Source of the DNA: Flavobacterium sp. N1736
GTDB taxonomy: Bacteria; Bacteroidota; Bacteroidia; Flavobacteriales; Flavobacteriaceae
NCBI RefSeq assembly: GCF_025947065.1
Contig: NZ_CP109994.1
Span: forward strand, 2,790,001-2,854,000
Length of the DNA stretch: 64,000 nucleotides
Direction of reading: 5' to 3'
Shown here: one piece after another, positions 1-8,746 of the stretch
Numbering within the stretch: position 1 is the stretch's first letter
Layout: each line of letters begins with the position of its first letter
Position numbers and translations under genes: made by a program
Notes under the pieces: model-generated
What the model was told of the DNA's origin: nothing
The model's database searches: none
The model's input: the letters and a program-made list of their open reading frames with translations, nothing else

Positions 1-1
1 A

Positions 2-223
2 ATTGCCGAAGGAAACAATATCGATGCTATTATTGCAGGATTAACAGATGCAAAATCAAGAACAGGAAAAGGAAAACCGGTTTGTATTTTATTACATACT
101 GAAATGGGTAATGGTGTAGATTTTATGATGCATACGCATGCCTGGCACGGAAAAGCACCAAACAACGATCAGTTAGCAAGTGCTTTAGCTCAAAACTATT
201 CTGCAGATCAAATCGACTACTAA
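2..223 (+). CDS. Transketolase, N-terminal subunit (3' fragment)
   Basis: Only the last 73 codons lie in the window. They read in frame to a TAA and include HTHAWHGKAPNNDQ, typical of the end of the thiamine-diphosphate-binding half of a split transketolase. The gene that follows encodes the matching C-terminal half, so the two should form one enzyme of the pentose phosphate pathway that moves two-carbon ketol units between sugar phosphates. The cofactor-binding residues lie upstream of the window and cannot be checked. Confidence 0.85.
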   Translation: MAEGNNIDAIIAGLTDAKSRTGKGKPVCILLHTEMGNGVDFMMHTHAWHGKAPNNDQLASALAQNYSADQIDY

Positions 224-304
224 AAAAGTGTTCAGTCTCAGTAAACAGTTTTCAGTTTAAAAAAACTTACTTACTTAGAAACGTAGCACCTCAAAAGAAA
301 AACA

Positions 305-1258
305 ATGAAAAAATATACAAATACAGGAAGTAAAGATACTCGTTCTGGTTTTGGAGCGGGAATGACTGAATTAGGTCAAAAAAACGAAAAAGTAGTAGCA
401 CTTTGTGCTGATTTAATTGGTTCATTAAAATTTGATGATTTCAAGAAAAATCACCCGGAGCGTTTTTTCCAAATTGGTATTGCAGAAGCTAATATGATTG
501 GTATTGCTGCAGGTTTAACAATTGGAGGAAAAATTCCTTTTACAGGAACTTTCGCTAACTTTTCTACAGGAAGAGTTTACGATCAAATTCGTCAATCAGT
601 TGCTTATTCTGATAAAAACGTAAAAATTTGTGCTTCTCACGCTGGTTTAACACTTGGTGAAGACGGAGCAACACACCAAATCCTCGAGGATATTGGTTTA
701 ATGAAAATGTTGCCTGGAATGACGGTAATCAATACTTGCGATTACAATCAGACTAAAGCGGCTACATTAGCATTAGCAGATCATCATGGTCCTGCTTATT
801 TACGTTTTGGTCGTCCGGTTGTGCCTAACTTCACTCCTGCTGACGAGCCTTTCGTAATTGGAAAAGCAATTTTATTAAGCGAAGGAACTGATGTTACAAT
901 CGTTGCAACAGGACATTTAGTTTGGGAAGCTCTAATTGCTGCAGAAGCTCTTGAAGCAAAAGGAATTTCTGCTGAAGTAATTAACATTCACACTATTAAA
1001 CCACTTGATGAAGAAGCAATTCTAAAATCATTGGCAAAAACGAAATGTGTTGTTACTGCAGAAGAACATAACATTCTTGGAGGTCTTGGAGAAAGCATTT
1101 CAAGAGTATTAGCTTTAAATACTCCTGCTCCGCAAGAATTTGTAGCTGTAAACGATAGTTTTGGTGAATCTGGAACTCCGGAGCAATTAATGGAAAAATA
1201 CAAATTAAACAACCAGGCGATTGTTGAAGCTGTAGAAAGAGTTATCAAAAGAAAATAA
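305..1258 (+). CDS. Transketolase, C-terminal subunit
   Basis: 317 residues carrying the pyrimidine-binding and C-terminal domains of transketolase. Typical segments are RFFQIGIAEANMIGIAAGL near residues 53-71, with the glutamate that activates thiamine diphosphate, and HAGLTLGEDGATHQ near 112-125. The last third has the Rossmann-like transketolase C domain. It lies 81 bases after the N-terminal half, consistent with an operon encoding a split heteromeric enzyme. Split transketolases are common in bacteria. The E1 components of oxo-acid dehydrogenases and DXP synthase are related, but the neighbour and the length favour transketolase. Confidence 0.93.
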   Translation: MKKYTNTGSKDTRSGFGAGMTELGQKNEKVVALCADLIGSLKFDDFKKNHPERFFQIGIAEANMIGIAAGLTIGGKIPFTGTFANFSTGRVYDQIRQSVAYSDKNVKICASHAGLTLGEDGATHQILEDIGLMKMLPGMTVINTCDYNQTKAATLALADHHGPAYLRFGRPVVPNFTPADEPFVIGKAILLSEGTDVTIVATGHLVWEALIAAEALEAKGISAEVINIHTIKPLDEEAILKSLAKTKCVVTAEEHNILGGLGESISRVLALNTPAPQEFVAVNDSFGESGTPEQLMEKYKLNNQAIVEAVERVIKRK

Positions 1259-1282
1259 TTTTTTTATTTCTTACTTTATATA

Positions 1283-1313
1283 AAACCTCGAAATCACTTT
1301 CGAGGTTTTTTTT
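1283..1313 (+). terminator. Rho-independent terminator after transketolase
   Basis: An 11-base perfect stem (AAACCTCGAAA with its complement) closes a four-base loop and runs into a T tract, 25 bases after the transketolase stop. Confidence 0.9.
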
Positions 1314-1484
1314 CTCACTATATTGTACATTATATTCATAACGGAAAGATTTTTCTTATATTTACATATTCTTAAACTACGACATTAGGAATTAAATAAA
1401 CTTTACTCAATTGTAAGTGCACTATTGGAAACAACAGTAATGTTCATTAGCAATATGGGTTTTTAATTAACAAAATGTCGAATT

Positions 1485-1718
1485 ATGAGTACAAACACCC
1501 TTTCGAAAGAAGCTGAAAAAAGGCTAATCGATTTTTTTAACAACACAATAGAACCCGAAGAAATGTCAAGGGCAATAAGAAAACTAAATTATATAATTGC
1601 GATAGGAATTCTGCGAGAAGATAAAAACCTTAAAAATGAACTAATCAACTTAGAAGGCGGCTTTTATTGGCTCAACGAATTAGCCGAAGTTTTAAATCCT
1701 TATTTGAATTTGGAATAA
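1485..1718 (+). CDS. Small hypothetical protein (77 aa)
   Basis: I do not recognise this family. The product is short, soluble and helix-prone, with no signal peptide, cysteine or membrane segment. It starts MSTNTLSKEAEKRLIDFF and ends in an acidic leucine-rich stretch. Support for a real gene is its isolation between two clear terminators, coding-like base use, and a 226-base upstream region with a TATATTTA sequence near 1358 that resembles a -7 box. It is transcribed alone and nothing nearby suggests a function. Confidence 0.6.
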   Translation: MSTNTLSKEAEKRLIDFFNNTIEPEEMSRAIRKLNYIIAIGILREDKNLKNELINLEGGFYWLNELAEVLNPYLNLE

Positions 1719-1747
1719 GTTTTTTATTTTAATTTTATACTAAACGG

Positions 1748-1779
1748 AAACCTCGATTTTAAAAGATCGAGGTTTTTTT
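1748..1779 (+). terminator. Rho-independent terminator after the 77-aa gene
   Basis: Ten-base stem AAACCTCGAT and its complement, followed by seven Ts, 30 bases after the stop. Confidence 0.88.
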
Positions 1780-1811
1780 GTGCCTTGTCTTTGTCCTAAG
1801 AACTGATAAAA

Positions 1812-1848
1812 ATCAAAAACCTCCAAAATCAAATGACTTTGGAGGTTT
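1812..1848 (-). terminator. Terminator of the FKBP-like lipoprotein gene
   Basis: Stem AAACCTCCAAA with complement TTTGGAGGTTT. The T-rich side lies on the minus strand, so it serves the gene ending at 1873. Its arm sequence resembles the two plus-strand terminators just upstream. Confidence 0.8.
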
Positions 1849-1872
1849 CTAAAAAATTATCTTTAATCCTGT

Positions 1873-3057
1873 TTATTTTTTCTTAATAGGATACGTATTA
1901 TCTAAATGTATTCTTAATCTTGGCTTAGCCGTATAATCTTCTTCTACGTATTTTCTAGGATTCGTTGCAGATTCTACTGGATCATTTGGATCATTAGGTT
2001 TTGTGAGTTCCCCCGTTGGTCTTCTAGGCATACCTCTTGGCTCAGTTTCATCTGTATTTGGCGTAAGTGGATTATCTACAATTTCATCCCAAGGATAATA
2101 AGTACTTAATCCATAATTAACTCCTCCCACAATACCAATTTGTCCGGTTGGTTTACTAATTTCGAAAAAAGTTGTAAAACCATCTCCGTCATCATCACTA
2201 TCCAGAAAATCAGGAATACCGTCTTTATCCGTATCATCCGGATTTACCGGTGCGTTTGGATAGATCGTTGTATTTCTAAAGTCTCTTACATAACCATCTC
2301 CATTAATATCTTCGTTATAATCAAAAACACCATCAAAATCATGATCCAGTCTTTTAAAATTATAAAATTTAATACTAAAAATTAAAGGAGAGTAAGCTGG
2401 AATCGAAGCGCTTCCTGCATAATAACCTAATCCCGAAGGAATAAATAAAACCGCTGCTCCAAAATTCTCATATTTAATAGTTCCGTCAGGCTGAGGAGTC
2501 CCAGTTCCGGTTTTAAACTCAGGGAAAGTTTCACCCCATCCAATAATCGCTGTATATAAATCTACACTTGTTTGCGGAAACTTAACTTCTTCAAAAAAAG
2601 TAGTCTTTAAATAAGTAGGTGCTTTATCGGTTTTTGCAACACGAGTTAAATAATCTCCTTTATAAGCAGCTAAAACGCCATCAGTATTTACAGGCGATGT
2701 TCCTGTACCTTCTCTTAAAACTAAATAGTACATTTTATAAGTAATACCATCCAAATCTACATTTTTGCTTAATAGTTTTGGAAAAGTAGCACTATTAAGA
2801 TATGACATTATAGAAGGCTGAGTTGTTGGATCTGTAATACTGTCAATAACAACATCCTGATCTTCCTGCGCACCCGCATTTTGGGTTATAGTAATATAAT
2901 TTGTACTTAAATACTCTTCAATATTAGCATTATCTGTATTAAATTGCTCCTGATAATCTCTTAAAGGCTCAACAGGCGTATCATCATCAGCTTTGTTACA
3001 AGAAACTATTGCAATACCAGCAAGCAATAAAACAAAATAATATTTAAATTTATTCAT
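1873..3057 (-). CDS. FKBP-type peptidyl-prolyl isomerase-like lipoprotein with calcium-binding repeats
   Basis: 394 residues. The N-terminus is a lipoprotein signal ending in IVSC at residue 20, followed by NKADDD, an acidic stretch like the flavobacterial lipoprotein export signal. The middle (about 85-235) has FKBP features: a GTG-rich strand, a channel-like YKGDYL segment, GWGETFPEF, and GAAVLFIPSGLGYY, which matches the FKBP active-site strand. The C-terminal third holds aspartate-rich segments (DHDFDGVFDYNEDINGDG and DDTDKDGIPDFLDSDDDGDG) that resemble thrombospondin type 3 calcium-binding loops. The likely role is folding or stabilising envelope proteins at or outside the outer membrane. 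Isomerase activity is inferred. Confidence 0.82.
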   Translation of the reverse strand: MNKFKYYFVLLLAGIAIVSCNKADDDTPVEPLRDYQEQFNTDNANIEEYLSTNYITITQNAGAQEDQDVVIDSITDPTTQPSIMSYLNSATFPKLLSKNVDLDGITYKMYYLVLREGTGTSPVNTDGVLAAYKGDYLTRVAKTDKAPTYLKTTFFEEVKFPQTSVDLYTAIIGWGETFPEFKTGTGTPQPDGTIKYENFGAAVLFIPSGLGYYAGSASIPAYSPLIFSIKFYNFKRLDHDFDGVFDYNEDINGDGYVRDFRNTTIYPNAPVNPDDTDKDGIPDFLDSDDDGDGFTTFFEISKPTGQIGIVGGVNYGLSTYYPWDEIVDNPLTPNTDETEPRGMPRRPTGELTKPNDPNDPVESATNPRKYVEEDYTAKPRLRIHLDNTYPIKKK

Positions 3058-3136
3058 TATTGTTAATTTTTTAGGTGCGCAAGATACAATATTGATTTAT
3101 TTTTGTAAAGAATTTAACTTGGATTTTAGAAAAATT

Positions 3137-3526
3137 ATGAGAATAGATAAATACTTATGGTGCGTGCGTTATTATAAAACCAGAAACATGGTTACAGAGG
3201 CATGCAAAAAGAACCATATTACTGTAAATGGGCAGGTTGCCAAGCCATCTAAAGAAGTATTCCCAACGGACAAAATTACCTTTAGAAAAGATCAGATTAC
3301 CCAAATTATAACCGTTCTGGATATTCCCGAAAGTCGTGTTGGGGCAAAACTTGTTGATATATACCGAAAAAACGAAACTCCGCCCGAAACTTATGCGCAT
3401 TTAGAGTTATTGAAATTATCTAAAGAACACTATCGCAAAAGCGGAACCGGAAGACCAACAAAAAAAGACCGAAGAGATATTGACGAATACGGAAATGAAA
3501 TTTTTGATGAAGATGAAACAGAATAA
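3137..3526 (+). CDS. S4-domain RNA-binding protein, Hsp15-like
   Basis: 129 residues beginning MRIDKYLWCVRYYKTR, the classic start of an S4 domain. The RNA-binding fold covers about residues 1-65 (VTEACKKNHITVNGQVAKPS), and the tail is basic then acidic. In E. coli the related Hsp15 rescues stalled 50S subunits carrying nascent chains; that role here is inferred from family. An upstream in-frame ATG at 3092 would add 15 residues that do not fit the family, so I place the start at 3137. It is divergent from the FKBP lipoprotein gene, with 79 bases between starts. Confidence 0.9.
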   Translation: MRIDKYLWCVRYYKTRNMVTEACKKNHITVNGQVAKPSKEVFPTDKITFRKDQITQIITVLDIPESRVGAKLVDIYRKNETPPETYAHLELLKLSKEHYRKSGTGRPTKKDRRDIDEYGNEIFDEDETE

Positions 3527-3595
3527 ACTTCAAAAATCTGAAATCCACAATCTACAATCTAAAATTCAATTTGTACTTTAGCAAAAAAATCAATC

Positions 3596-4096
3596 ATGAG
3601 CAAAAATATCATCTTAACCAATCAGGAAATCGAGCATAAAATAAAACGTATTGCGTATCAAATTTACGAGACTTTTGTTGATGAAGAAGAAGTTGTTATT
3701 GCCGGTATTGCAGCTAACGGATCTGTTTTTGCCCAAAAAATTGCTTTGGCATTAAGCAACATCTCTACGCTTAAAATTTCACTTTGCGAAGTTAAAGTCG
3801 ACAAGCAAAATCCGCAATCACCAATACAGACCTCATTGAATGCATCAGAGTATTCAAATAAAGGGTTAGTTCTTGTAGATGATGTCTTAAATTCAGGAAC
3901 TACATTAATATATGCCGTTCGCCATTTTTTAGACGTTCCGCTTAAAAAATTCAAAACGGCAGTACTTGTAGACCGAAATCATAAAAAATACCCTGTAAAG
4001 GCCGATTTTAAAGGAATTTCCCTATCAACATCTTTACTTGAACATGTTCAGGTTGTTTTTGACGACAATGGCGACGATTATGCTTTTTTAAGCTAA
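3596..4096 (+). CDS. PyrR-like phosphoribosyltransferase
   Basis: 166 residues with a type I phosphoribosyltransferase fold. The PRPP loop is LVLVDDVLNSGTTL near residues 91-104, and the following AVLVDRNHKKYPVKADF closely resembles PyrR. PyrR proteins have uracil phosphoribosyltransferase activity, and in Firmicutes they also attenuate pyr mRNA. No pyr genes or attenuator adjoin it here, so its role may be purely salvage. Its stop codon overlaps the end of the convergent shikimate kinase gene by nine bases. Confidence 0.85.
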   Translation: MSKNIILTNQEIEHKIKRIAYQIYETFVDEEEVVIAGIAANGSVFAQKIALALSNISTLKISLCEVKVDKQNPQSPIQTSLNASEYSNKGLVLVDDVLNSGTTLIYAVRHFLDVPLKKFKTAVLVDRNHKKYPVKADFKGISLSTSLLEHVQVVFDDNGDDYAFLS

Positions 4097-4606
4097 GATT
4101 TCTAAAATATCCTGAACTGTGTCTTCGACCGTTTTATTATCAACCGAAACTTTATGTTGCGCATGGTTGTAATAAAAACTTCTGTCGAACAAATGTTTTG
4201 CGATAAACTCTTTCATTTCTTCCTCATTCATATTAGCGATTAACGGGCGTTTGCTTTTGTTATGAATTAATCTATTATATAAAGTCTCTATCGAAGCTTT
4301 TAAATAAATCGAAGTAACATCATCTCTTTTTAATAATTCGTGGTTATTTGCATAACAGGGCGTTCCTCCGCCTAAACCTATTATACTATTTTCTGCAGAC
4401 TGAAGTAATTCTACAAACATTTCGTGTTCTAATTTTCTAAAATAGATTTCTCCATGTTGTTCGAAAATCTCATTTATCGCTAAATTGGCTCTTTTTTCGA
4501 TGCATTTGTCCAAATCTAAAAATGGAATATTTGTAATTTTTGAAAGATTTTGGGCAATGGTTGACTTTCCGCAACCCATATATCCTAATAATATGATTTT
4601 TTTCAT
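4088..4606 (-). CDS. aroK: Shikimate kinase
   Basis: 172 residues, the normal family length. Visible motifs are the P-loop GYMGCGKST at 8-16, the shikimate-binding LDLDKCIEKR near 31-40, GGGTPCY near 79-85 and a lid region SKRPLIA. It phosphorylates shikimate at O3, the fifth step from DAHP to chorismate in aromatic amino acid synthesis. It is a single gene, divergent from the tRNA group and convergent with the phosphoribosyltransferase gene. Confidence 0.95.
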   Translation of the reverse strand: MKKIILLGYMGCGKSTIAQNLSKITNIPFLDLDKCIEKRANLAINEIFEQHGEIYFRKLEHEMFVELLQSAENSIIGLGGGTPCYANNHELLKRDDVTSIYLKASIETLYNRLIHNKSKRPLIANMNEEEMKEFIAKHLFDRSFYYNHAQHKVSVDNKTVEDTVQDILEILA

Positions 4607-4677
4607 TTTAATAAAACCCTATAAACTAGGGCGTTGTAGACGTTGGTTAAAAAAAGACAAATTTATAATAAAAATGC

Positions 4678-4709
4678 TTGCAAATAATAAAATAAACTCC
4701 TTATATTTG
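4678..4709 (+). promoter_or_regulatory. Promoter of the tRNA operon
   Basis: TTG at 4678-4680, a 21-base spacer, then TATATTTG at 4702-4709. This matches the Bacteroidetes sigma-A consensus (TTG at -33, TAnnTTTG at -7) and lies 24 bases before the first tRNA-Lys. Confidence 0.8.
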
Positions 4710-4733
4710 CACCCGCATTCAAGAAACGAATAT

Positions 4734-4806
4734 GACTCGATAGCTCAGTCGGTAGAGCACATCACTTTTAATGATGGGGTCCTGGGTTCGAGCCCCAGTC
4801 GGGTCA
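4734..4806 (+). tRNA. tRNA-Lys (UUU), copy 1
   Basis: 73 bases folding as a full cloverleaf. The acceptor stem pairs GACTCGA with TCGGGTC, the anticodon stem CATCA pairs with TGATG, the loop is CTTTTAA with anticodon TTT, and the T-arm contains GGTTCGAGCC. The 3' CCA is not encoded. Confidence 0.96.
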
Positions 4807-4845
4807 CAAATTTTGTGATTAACACATAAGTTTCTTGATAGCAAT

Positions 4846-4918
4846 GACTCGATAGCTCAGTCGGTAGAGCACATCACTTTTAATGATGGGGTCCTGGGTT
4901 CGAGCCCCAGTCGGGTCA
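4846..4918 (+). tRNA. tRNA-Lys (UUU), copy 2
   Basis: Identical over all 73 bases to the copy 112 bases upstream, and cotranscribed with it. Only the 39-base spacer differs from flanking sequence, which points to a recent tandem duplication or gene conversion. Confidence 0.96.
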
Positions 4919-4957
4919 CAAAAGGTCGAGTAATTTATTTTACTTGACCTTTTTTTA
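4918..4957 (+). terminator. Terminator between tRNA-Lys and tRNA-Leu
   Basis: The stem AAAGGTC-GAGTAA pairs with TTACT-TGACCTTT and ends in a T tract. tRNA-Leu starts only six bases later, so it is probably made by read-through or from its own weak promoter. Confidence 0.75.
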
Positions 4958-4962
4958 TTTTA

Positions 4963-5045
4963 GGCCACGTGGAGAAACGGTAGACTTGCCATCTTGAGGG
5001 GGTGGTGCTCGTAAGGGCGTGTGGGTTCAAATCCCACCGTGGTCA
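4963..5045 (+). tRNA. tRNA-Leu (GAG)
   Basis: 83 bases with the long variable arm of class II tRNAs. The acceptor stem pairs GGCCACG with CGTGGTC including one G-T pair. The anticodon stem CCATC/GGTGG encloses TTGAGGG, so the anticodon is GAG. The T-arm is GTGGGTTCAAATCCCAC. No CCA is encoded. Confidence 0.94.
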
Positions 5046-5189
5046 CATTATCATTAATTAAGGATAATTAATTCTTTCATCATTTGTTATTTTACGTATT
5101 TGATATGCAAATTCTCTACCTCTATTTATTCTGTATGAAATGATACACAGGGTATATTATTATTATATTTTTACAAGGGAAATATAATC

Positions 5190-6062
5190 TTATTTTAAAA
5201 ATTGCAATCTGTATTCTTTAGGTGTAATTCCGGTAATTTTTTTAAAAAGCTGTGTAAAATGAGAAGCTGTGTGGAAATTGAGTTGATACGCAATTTCGGC
5301 AATATCTTTACTGGATTGAAGGAGTGCCTTGCTATAATTAATATCCATTTCGTTAATCCATTGTTTTGGTGATTTTTGAGTTATATTTTTTACACATTTA
5401 TTAAGGTAATTTTCTGTAACAGATAGTTTATCTGCATAAAATGTTACTCTTTTTTCATCTCTGTGATATTTGAACAAAATATCCCGGAACTGAAGAGACA
5501 AATCCATAGGACGAGTAGCTGATTTATGATGACTATCAGAATCTGTACTTAATATTTTAACCAAAATAAGATGAAGCATAGTAATGATTATCTCATTTAA
5601 ATTTAACTCATTAAGCCATAACTCCTGCTCCATAATGGTGAGCAGTTGTTTAATCGTTCCGTAAGTAAGGTTATCCAAATTTAGGAAAGGAGGCATAAAA
5701 AAAATGCTGGTTTTATGTTTGGGTAATTCCTGTTCAGATACAATATTGTTCTCATAGGCTAAGAAAAAACCTTCGGCATCATCAGATAATTCTATGGTTG
5801 CCGTAATTGTTCCTTGTTTGATAAAAATAACACCCCCTTTTTCTACATTATATTCTTTATTCTCCAGATACTGTTTAATATGTCCGTTGGTAATAAATAG
5901 AACAAAATTAAAAGTGGTACGGTATGGAACTACAGGCATAAGAATACCTTTTAGATAATCTTCAAGCCTGTAAAGCTGTATATCTGCATTATTAGAAAGT
6001 ATTTTTTCTGTAATATTGGGAAGAAAAAGCTTTTTATATTGAAAATTAGAAAGTGTTTCCAT
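5190..6062 (-). CDS. AraC-family transcriptional regulator
   Basis: 290 residues. The N-terminal half looks like a cupin sensor (GGVIFIKQGTITATIEL near 75-91). The C-terminal 100 residues carry the double helix-turn-helix of AraC/XylS proteins: VTFYADKLSVTENYLNKCVK, then IAEIAYQLNFHTASHFTQLF and ITGITPKEYR. It lies last in the urease-linked gene run, 47 bases past the TonB receptor, so it may control metal or urea uptake. The effector is unknown. A -7-like box sits 26 bases before its start, so it may also be transcribed alone. Confidence 0.9.
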   Translation of the reverse strand: METLSNFQYKKLFLPNITEKILSNNADIQLYRLEDYLKGILMPVVPYRTTFNFVLFITNGHIKQYLENKEYNVEKGGVIFIKQGTITATIELSDDAEGFFLAYENNIVSEQELPKHKTSIFFMPPFLNLDNLTYGTIKQLLTIMEQELWLNELNLNEIIITMLHLILVKILSTDSDSHHKSATRPMDLSLQFRDILFKYHRDEKRVTFYADKLSVTENYLNKCVKNITQKSPKQWINEMDINYSKALLQSSKDIAEIAYQLNFHTASHFTQLFKKITGITPKEYRLQFLK

Positions 6063-6087
6063 ATTAATTATCCTATTAAAGATCGTG

Positions 6088-6095
6088 CAAATTTA
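6088..6095 (-). promoter_or_regulatory. Possible -7 box for the AraC gene
   Basis: TAAATTTG on the minus strand, 26 bases before the AraC start. No clear -33 TTG is present at the right spacing. Confidence 0.4.
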
Positions 6096-6109
6096 ATAAT
6101 GAATATCAT

Positions 6110-8365
6110 TTAAAATTTATAAAATATTCCCATTTTTATCCCAAAAGGATTTCCCGGAGTATAGGTAATATCAGTAATTGGAGCCGTTTCATTTTTCAAT
6201 TGAGTTTCTGTCGCAAATTGAGCTTCATTCCATTTTACATCAAATAAGTTATTGATTTGCAAATTAGCGCCCCATTTTGCACGGCTGTAGGAAAGTATCA
6301 AATCATTTACAAGATATGGTTTTGTTTTGAGACTATTATCCTCAACAGCAGGTCTTTCACTAAGATATCGATACTGTAGCCCTATAGAAAAACCTTTCAG
6401 AAAATCCCAATTTAAAGATCCGGTACTCGTAATTATTGGTGCTAATGGGATATAATCTTCTCCTTTTGCCTCCTCTATTAATCGAGCATGAGAATAATTA
6501 ATATCAGCATTTAGGTACAGATTTGGTAATGGCTGGTAACGAATACCTAAATCAAAACCATAACGTTGTGATTTTCCCGAAGGTTCGACTACTGCATCAT
6601 CACCTACGTAAACAAATTCCTGTTGTAGAAACAAATACCATATTGTTGGCGTAATAATTAGTGATTTTAAGGGATGAAGTCTTGTTCCGAAATCAGCTCC
6701 TATCGAGTATGGTAACGTGTTATGTCCGTTTTGAGGAATTACTACCCTCATATCATTAGAGTGAAATCCCATACCTGTTTTTAATAACCACACAACTTTA
6801 TCACTGGAAGCATAAGATAAATTAAGCTTAGGACTCAGTCTGGTTGCTTCTGATGATTGTCTGCTAGGCAATTGTTCCTGATCCAGTAAATTATGCATAT
6901 TGAAAATAAAATGATCTAGCCTTAACCCTGGAGCAACAGTCCATTTTTCGGTTTTCCATATCAATTCTGAATAAGCATGCAAATTGGTTTCCAGGCCAGT
7001 ATCATCCATTTTTTTATCTAACAACAAATCTCTGTGATAAACATGATTGAGTTGCAAAGTCCCAATATCGTCATTTCGGAATCCAATTCCGGATATCAAT
7101 TCTATAGAACTATTAGACAGGATGAAATTTTTGATATGTTTAAATTCACTGCCATAAATATTTCTGCCGTCTTTTTGTTGAATTTCATCTCCGTGAATAG
7201 GATCATTTAGGAAAAATGTAAAATCAGAATACAGATTAAAATTATACTTAGAGTACCATCCCATCGCTTCAATATGCTCTGATGGAGAAATGATATGTTT
7301 AAAATTCATCTGAATATTGGTACGGGAAGTACTTCCTCCTTCAGTAGGATCGATACTTCTCCAGCGATCAATAATTCCTTCATTAACGGCACGTTCCGGA
7401 ATTTGTCCTGAAGCATTCCAGGAAGAATTGAACGTAGAAAACTGAATGTTGAAATAATCATTATCTGTTAGCCACTGGTTATATTTTCCAAAAATATTAA
7501 GTCTGTTGAAATTTTGTTTTACATCAAAAGGCCCATCGGTGTAATTGTATTCTGTTGCTATATAGAAATTTTTCTTGTTGTCGGGATCGTTTATGATATT
7601 GAACATTCCCAGAATTCTTTTGGTATTAAAAGAACCTGCTTCGAGTTTAATCATACTGTTTTTCAAAGAGCTATAAGTTTTAAAATCTACATATCCCGCA
7701 GTATTAAAATCTCCTCTGTCAACATAGTAGGCCCCTTTTCCAAAATCGATATTATTGATGGTTTCGGGAATTACAAAATGCAAATCCGAATATCCCTGAC
7801 CGTGGGCATGCGATACAATATTTACAGGCATTCCGTCTACATTCACACTTACGTCCGTTCCGTGATCTGCATCAAAACCTCTCAGAAAAATTTGTTCTGC
7901 CTTTCCGCCGCCGGCGTGTTGGGCAATAAACAAACCAGGAACTTTGCGCAATAAATCCTGAGCTGAATTTACTGGGAATTTATTAAGATCAACCTTTGTG
8001 ATATCTGAAAGAAATGAATTATGGTTAATAATTATTTCGGAAATCTCAATAGGTTTACGCTGAAGAAAAATGACTTTGTTTTCATACGCTGTATTGCTAT
8101 TAACCACCCATTTCTTCTGATCATATCCCTCATGACTAATTATAAGTGTATCAGGAAAGTGTTGAATATGCAATTTGAATGAACCATCTGGTTCTGAATG
8201 GGTATGTAGGTTTCCGTGATTGTATTCTATCAAGGCGTTGCCTACAGGGAATTTGTTGTCTGTATCTTTAAGGAAAGTTTGTATTTCACTTTCTTTCTTC
8301 TGTGCTACAGAGGCTACACTTATCATTAAGACAAGGAAGGTTATTGTATTTTGAATTCTCGTCAT
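6110..8365 (-). CDS. TonB-dependent outer-membrane receptor linked to the urease locus
   Basis: 751 residues. A signal peptide (1-21, ending SVAQ) is followed by a short carboxypeptidase-regulatory-like segment (about 35-95). The plug domain has KVPGLFIAQHAGGGKAEQIFLRGFDADHGTD and a histidine-rich stretch, HAHGQGYSD. A 22-strand barrel follows and ends in the aromatic-terminated strand GIKMGIFYKF. Such receptors bring bound ligands across the outer membrane using TonB energy. Its place beside urease and a nickel-type transporter suggests nickel or a nickel chelate; several urease producers use TonB receptors for nickel. That substrate is inference, and another metal or organic ligand is possible. 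Confidence 0.88.
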   Translation of the reverse strand: MTRIQNTITFLVLMISVASVAQKKESEIQTFLKDTDNKFPVGNALIEYNHGNLHTHSEPDGSFKLHIQHFPDTLIISHEGYDQKKWVVNSNTAYENKVIFLQRKPIEISEIIINHNSFLSDITKVDLNKFPVNSAQDLLRKVPGLFIAQHAGGGKAEQIFLRGFDADHGTDVSVNVDGMPVNIVSHAHGQGYSDLHFVIPETINNIDFGKGAYYVDRGDFNTAGYVDFKTYSSLKNSMIKLEAGSFNTKRILGMFNIINDPDNKKNFYIATEYNYTDGPFDVKQNFNRLNIFGKYNQWLTDNDYFNIQFSTFNSSWNASGQIPERAVNEGIIDRWRSIDPTEGGSTSRTNIQMNFKHIISPSEHIEAMGWYSKYNFNLYSDFTFFLNDPIHGDEIQQKDGRNIYGSEFKHIKNFILSNSSIELISGIGFRNDDIGTLQLNHVYHRDLLLDKKMDDTGLETNLHAYSELIWKTEKWTVAPGLRLDHFIFNMHNLLDQEQLPSRQSSEATRLSPKLNLSYASSDKVVWLLKTGMGFHSNDMRVVIPQNGHNTLPYSIGADFGTRLHPLKSLIITPTIWYLFLQQEFVYVGDDAVVEPSGKSQRYGFDLGIRYQPLPNLYLNADINYSHARLIEEAKGEDYIPLAPIITSTGSLNWDFLKGFSIGLQYRYLSERPAVEDNSLKTKPYLVNDLILSYSRAKWGANLQINNLFDVKWNEAQFATETQLKNETAPITDITYTPGNPFGIKMGIFYKF

Positions 8366-8524
8366 TTTGTTTTAATATGAAATGTTAGAGCAAAGGCATT
8401 GATATTTGTAATCATATAATTGTTTACTCTGAGTATAATCTACAAAATCTGGTTGCAAAAGCCTCACACAGATTTTGTAGATCTTTATGTTTAATGTGAT
8501 TCAAAAGTTTTATTATCAGTAAAG

Positions 8525-8731
8525 CTAGAATCCAACCATCATGCCTATAGCAATACGATTGACTGTAGAAGTCTGTGTATTGGTATTGACGATCTGTTTG
8601 GCGCCAGTATCATATTCTAAACCTATTAAGAAGTTTTTGGTTACATCATACATGGCATTGATATCATTATTCCCCCTTTTATAAATTATTTTTTGAGTTA
8701 AATGTTTATCAAAATGAGGTACTATACTCAT
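8525..8731 (-). pseudogene. Remnant of an outer-membrane porin C-terminus
   Basis: 68 codons encoding MYDVTKNFLIGLEYDTG and ending VNRIAIGMMVGF. The alternating strand pattern and terminal phenylalanine are those of the last strands of a barrel protein. There is no signal peptide, and nothing in front encodes the rest of a barrel; the triple RidA gene begins only 15 bases upstream on the same strand. I read it as a 5'-truncated relic, possibly of a porin once used for urea or metal uptake. Whether it is translated is unknown. Confidence 0.5.
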
Positions 8732-8746
8732 CTAAATAAATGACTG

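Noticed and set aside
4485..4829. Open frame across the tRNA-Lys gene
   Set aside because: It crosses the tRNA promoter and a tRNA and runs antisense to aroK.
7514..7954. 146-codon frame opposite the TonB receptor
   Set aside because: Antisense shadow of a well-supported gene with no independent features.
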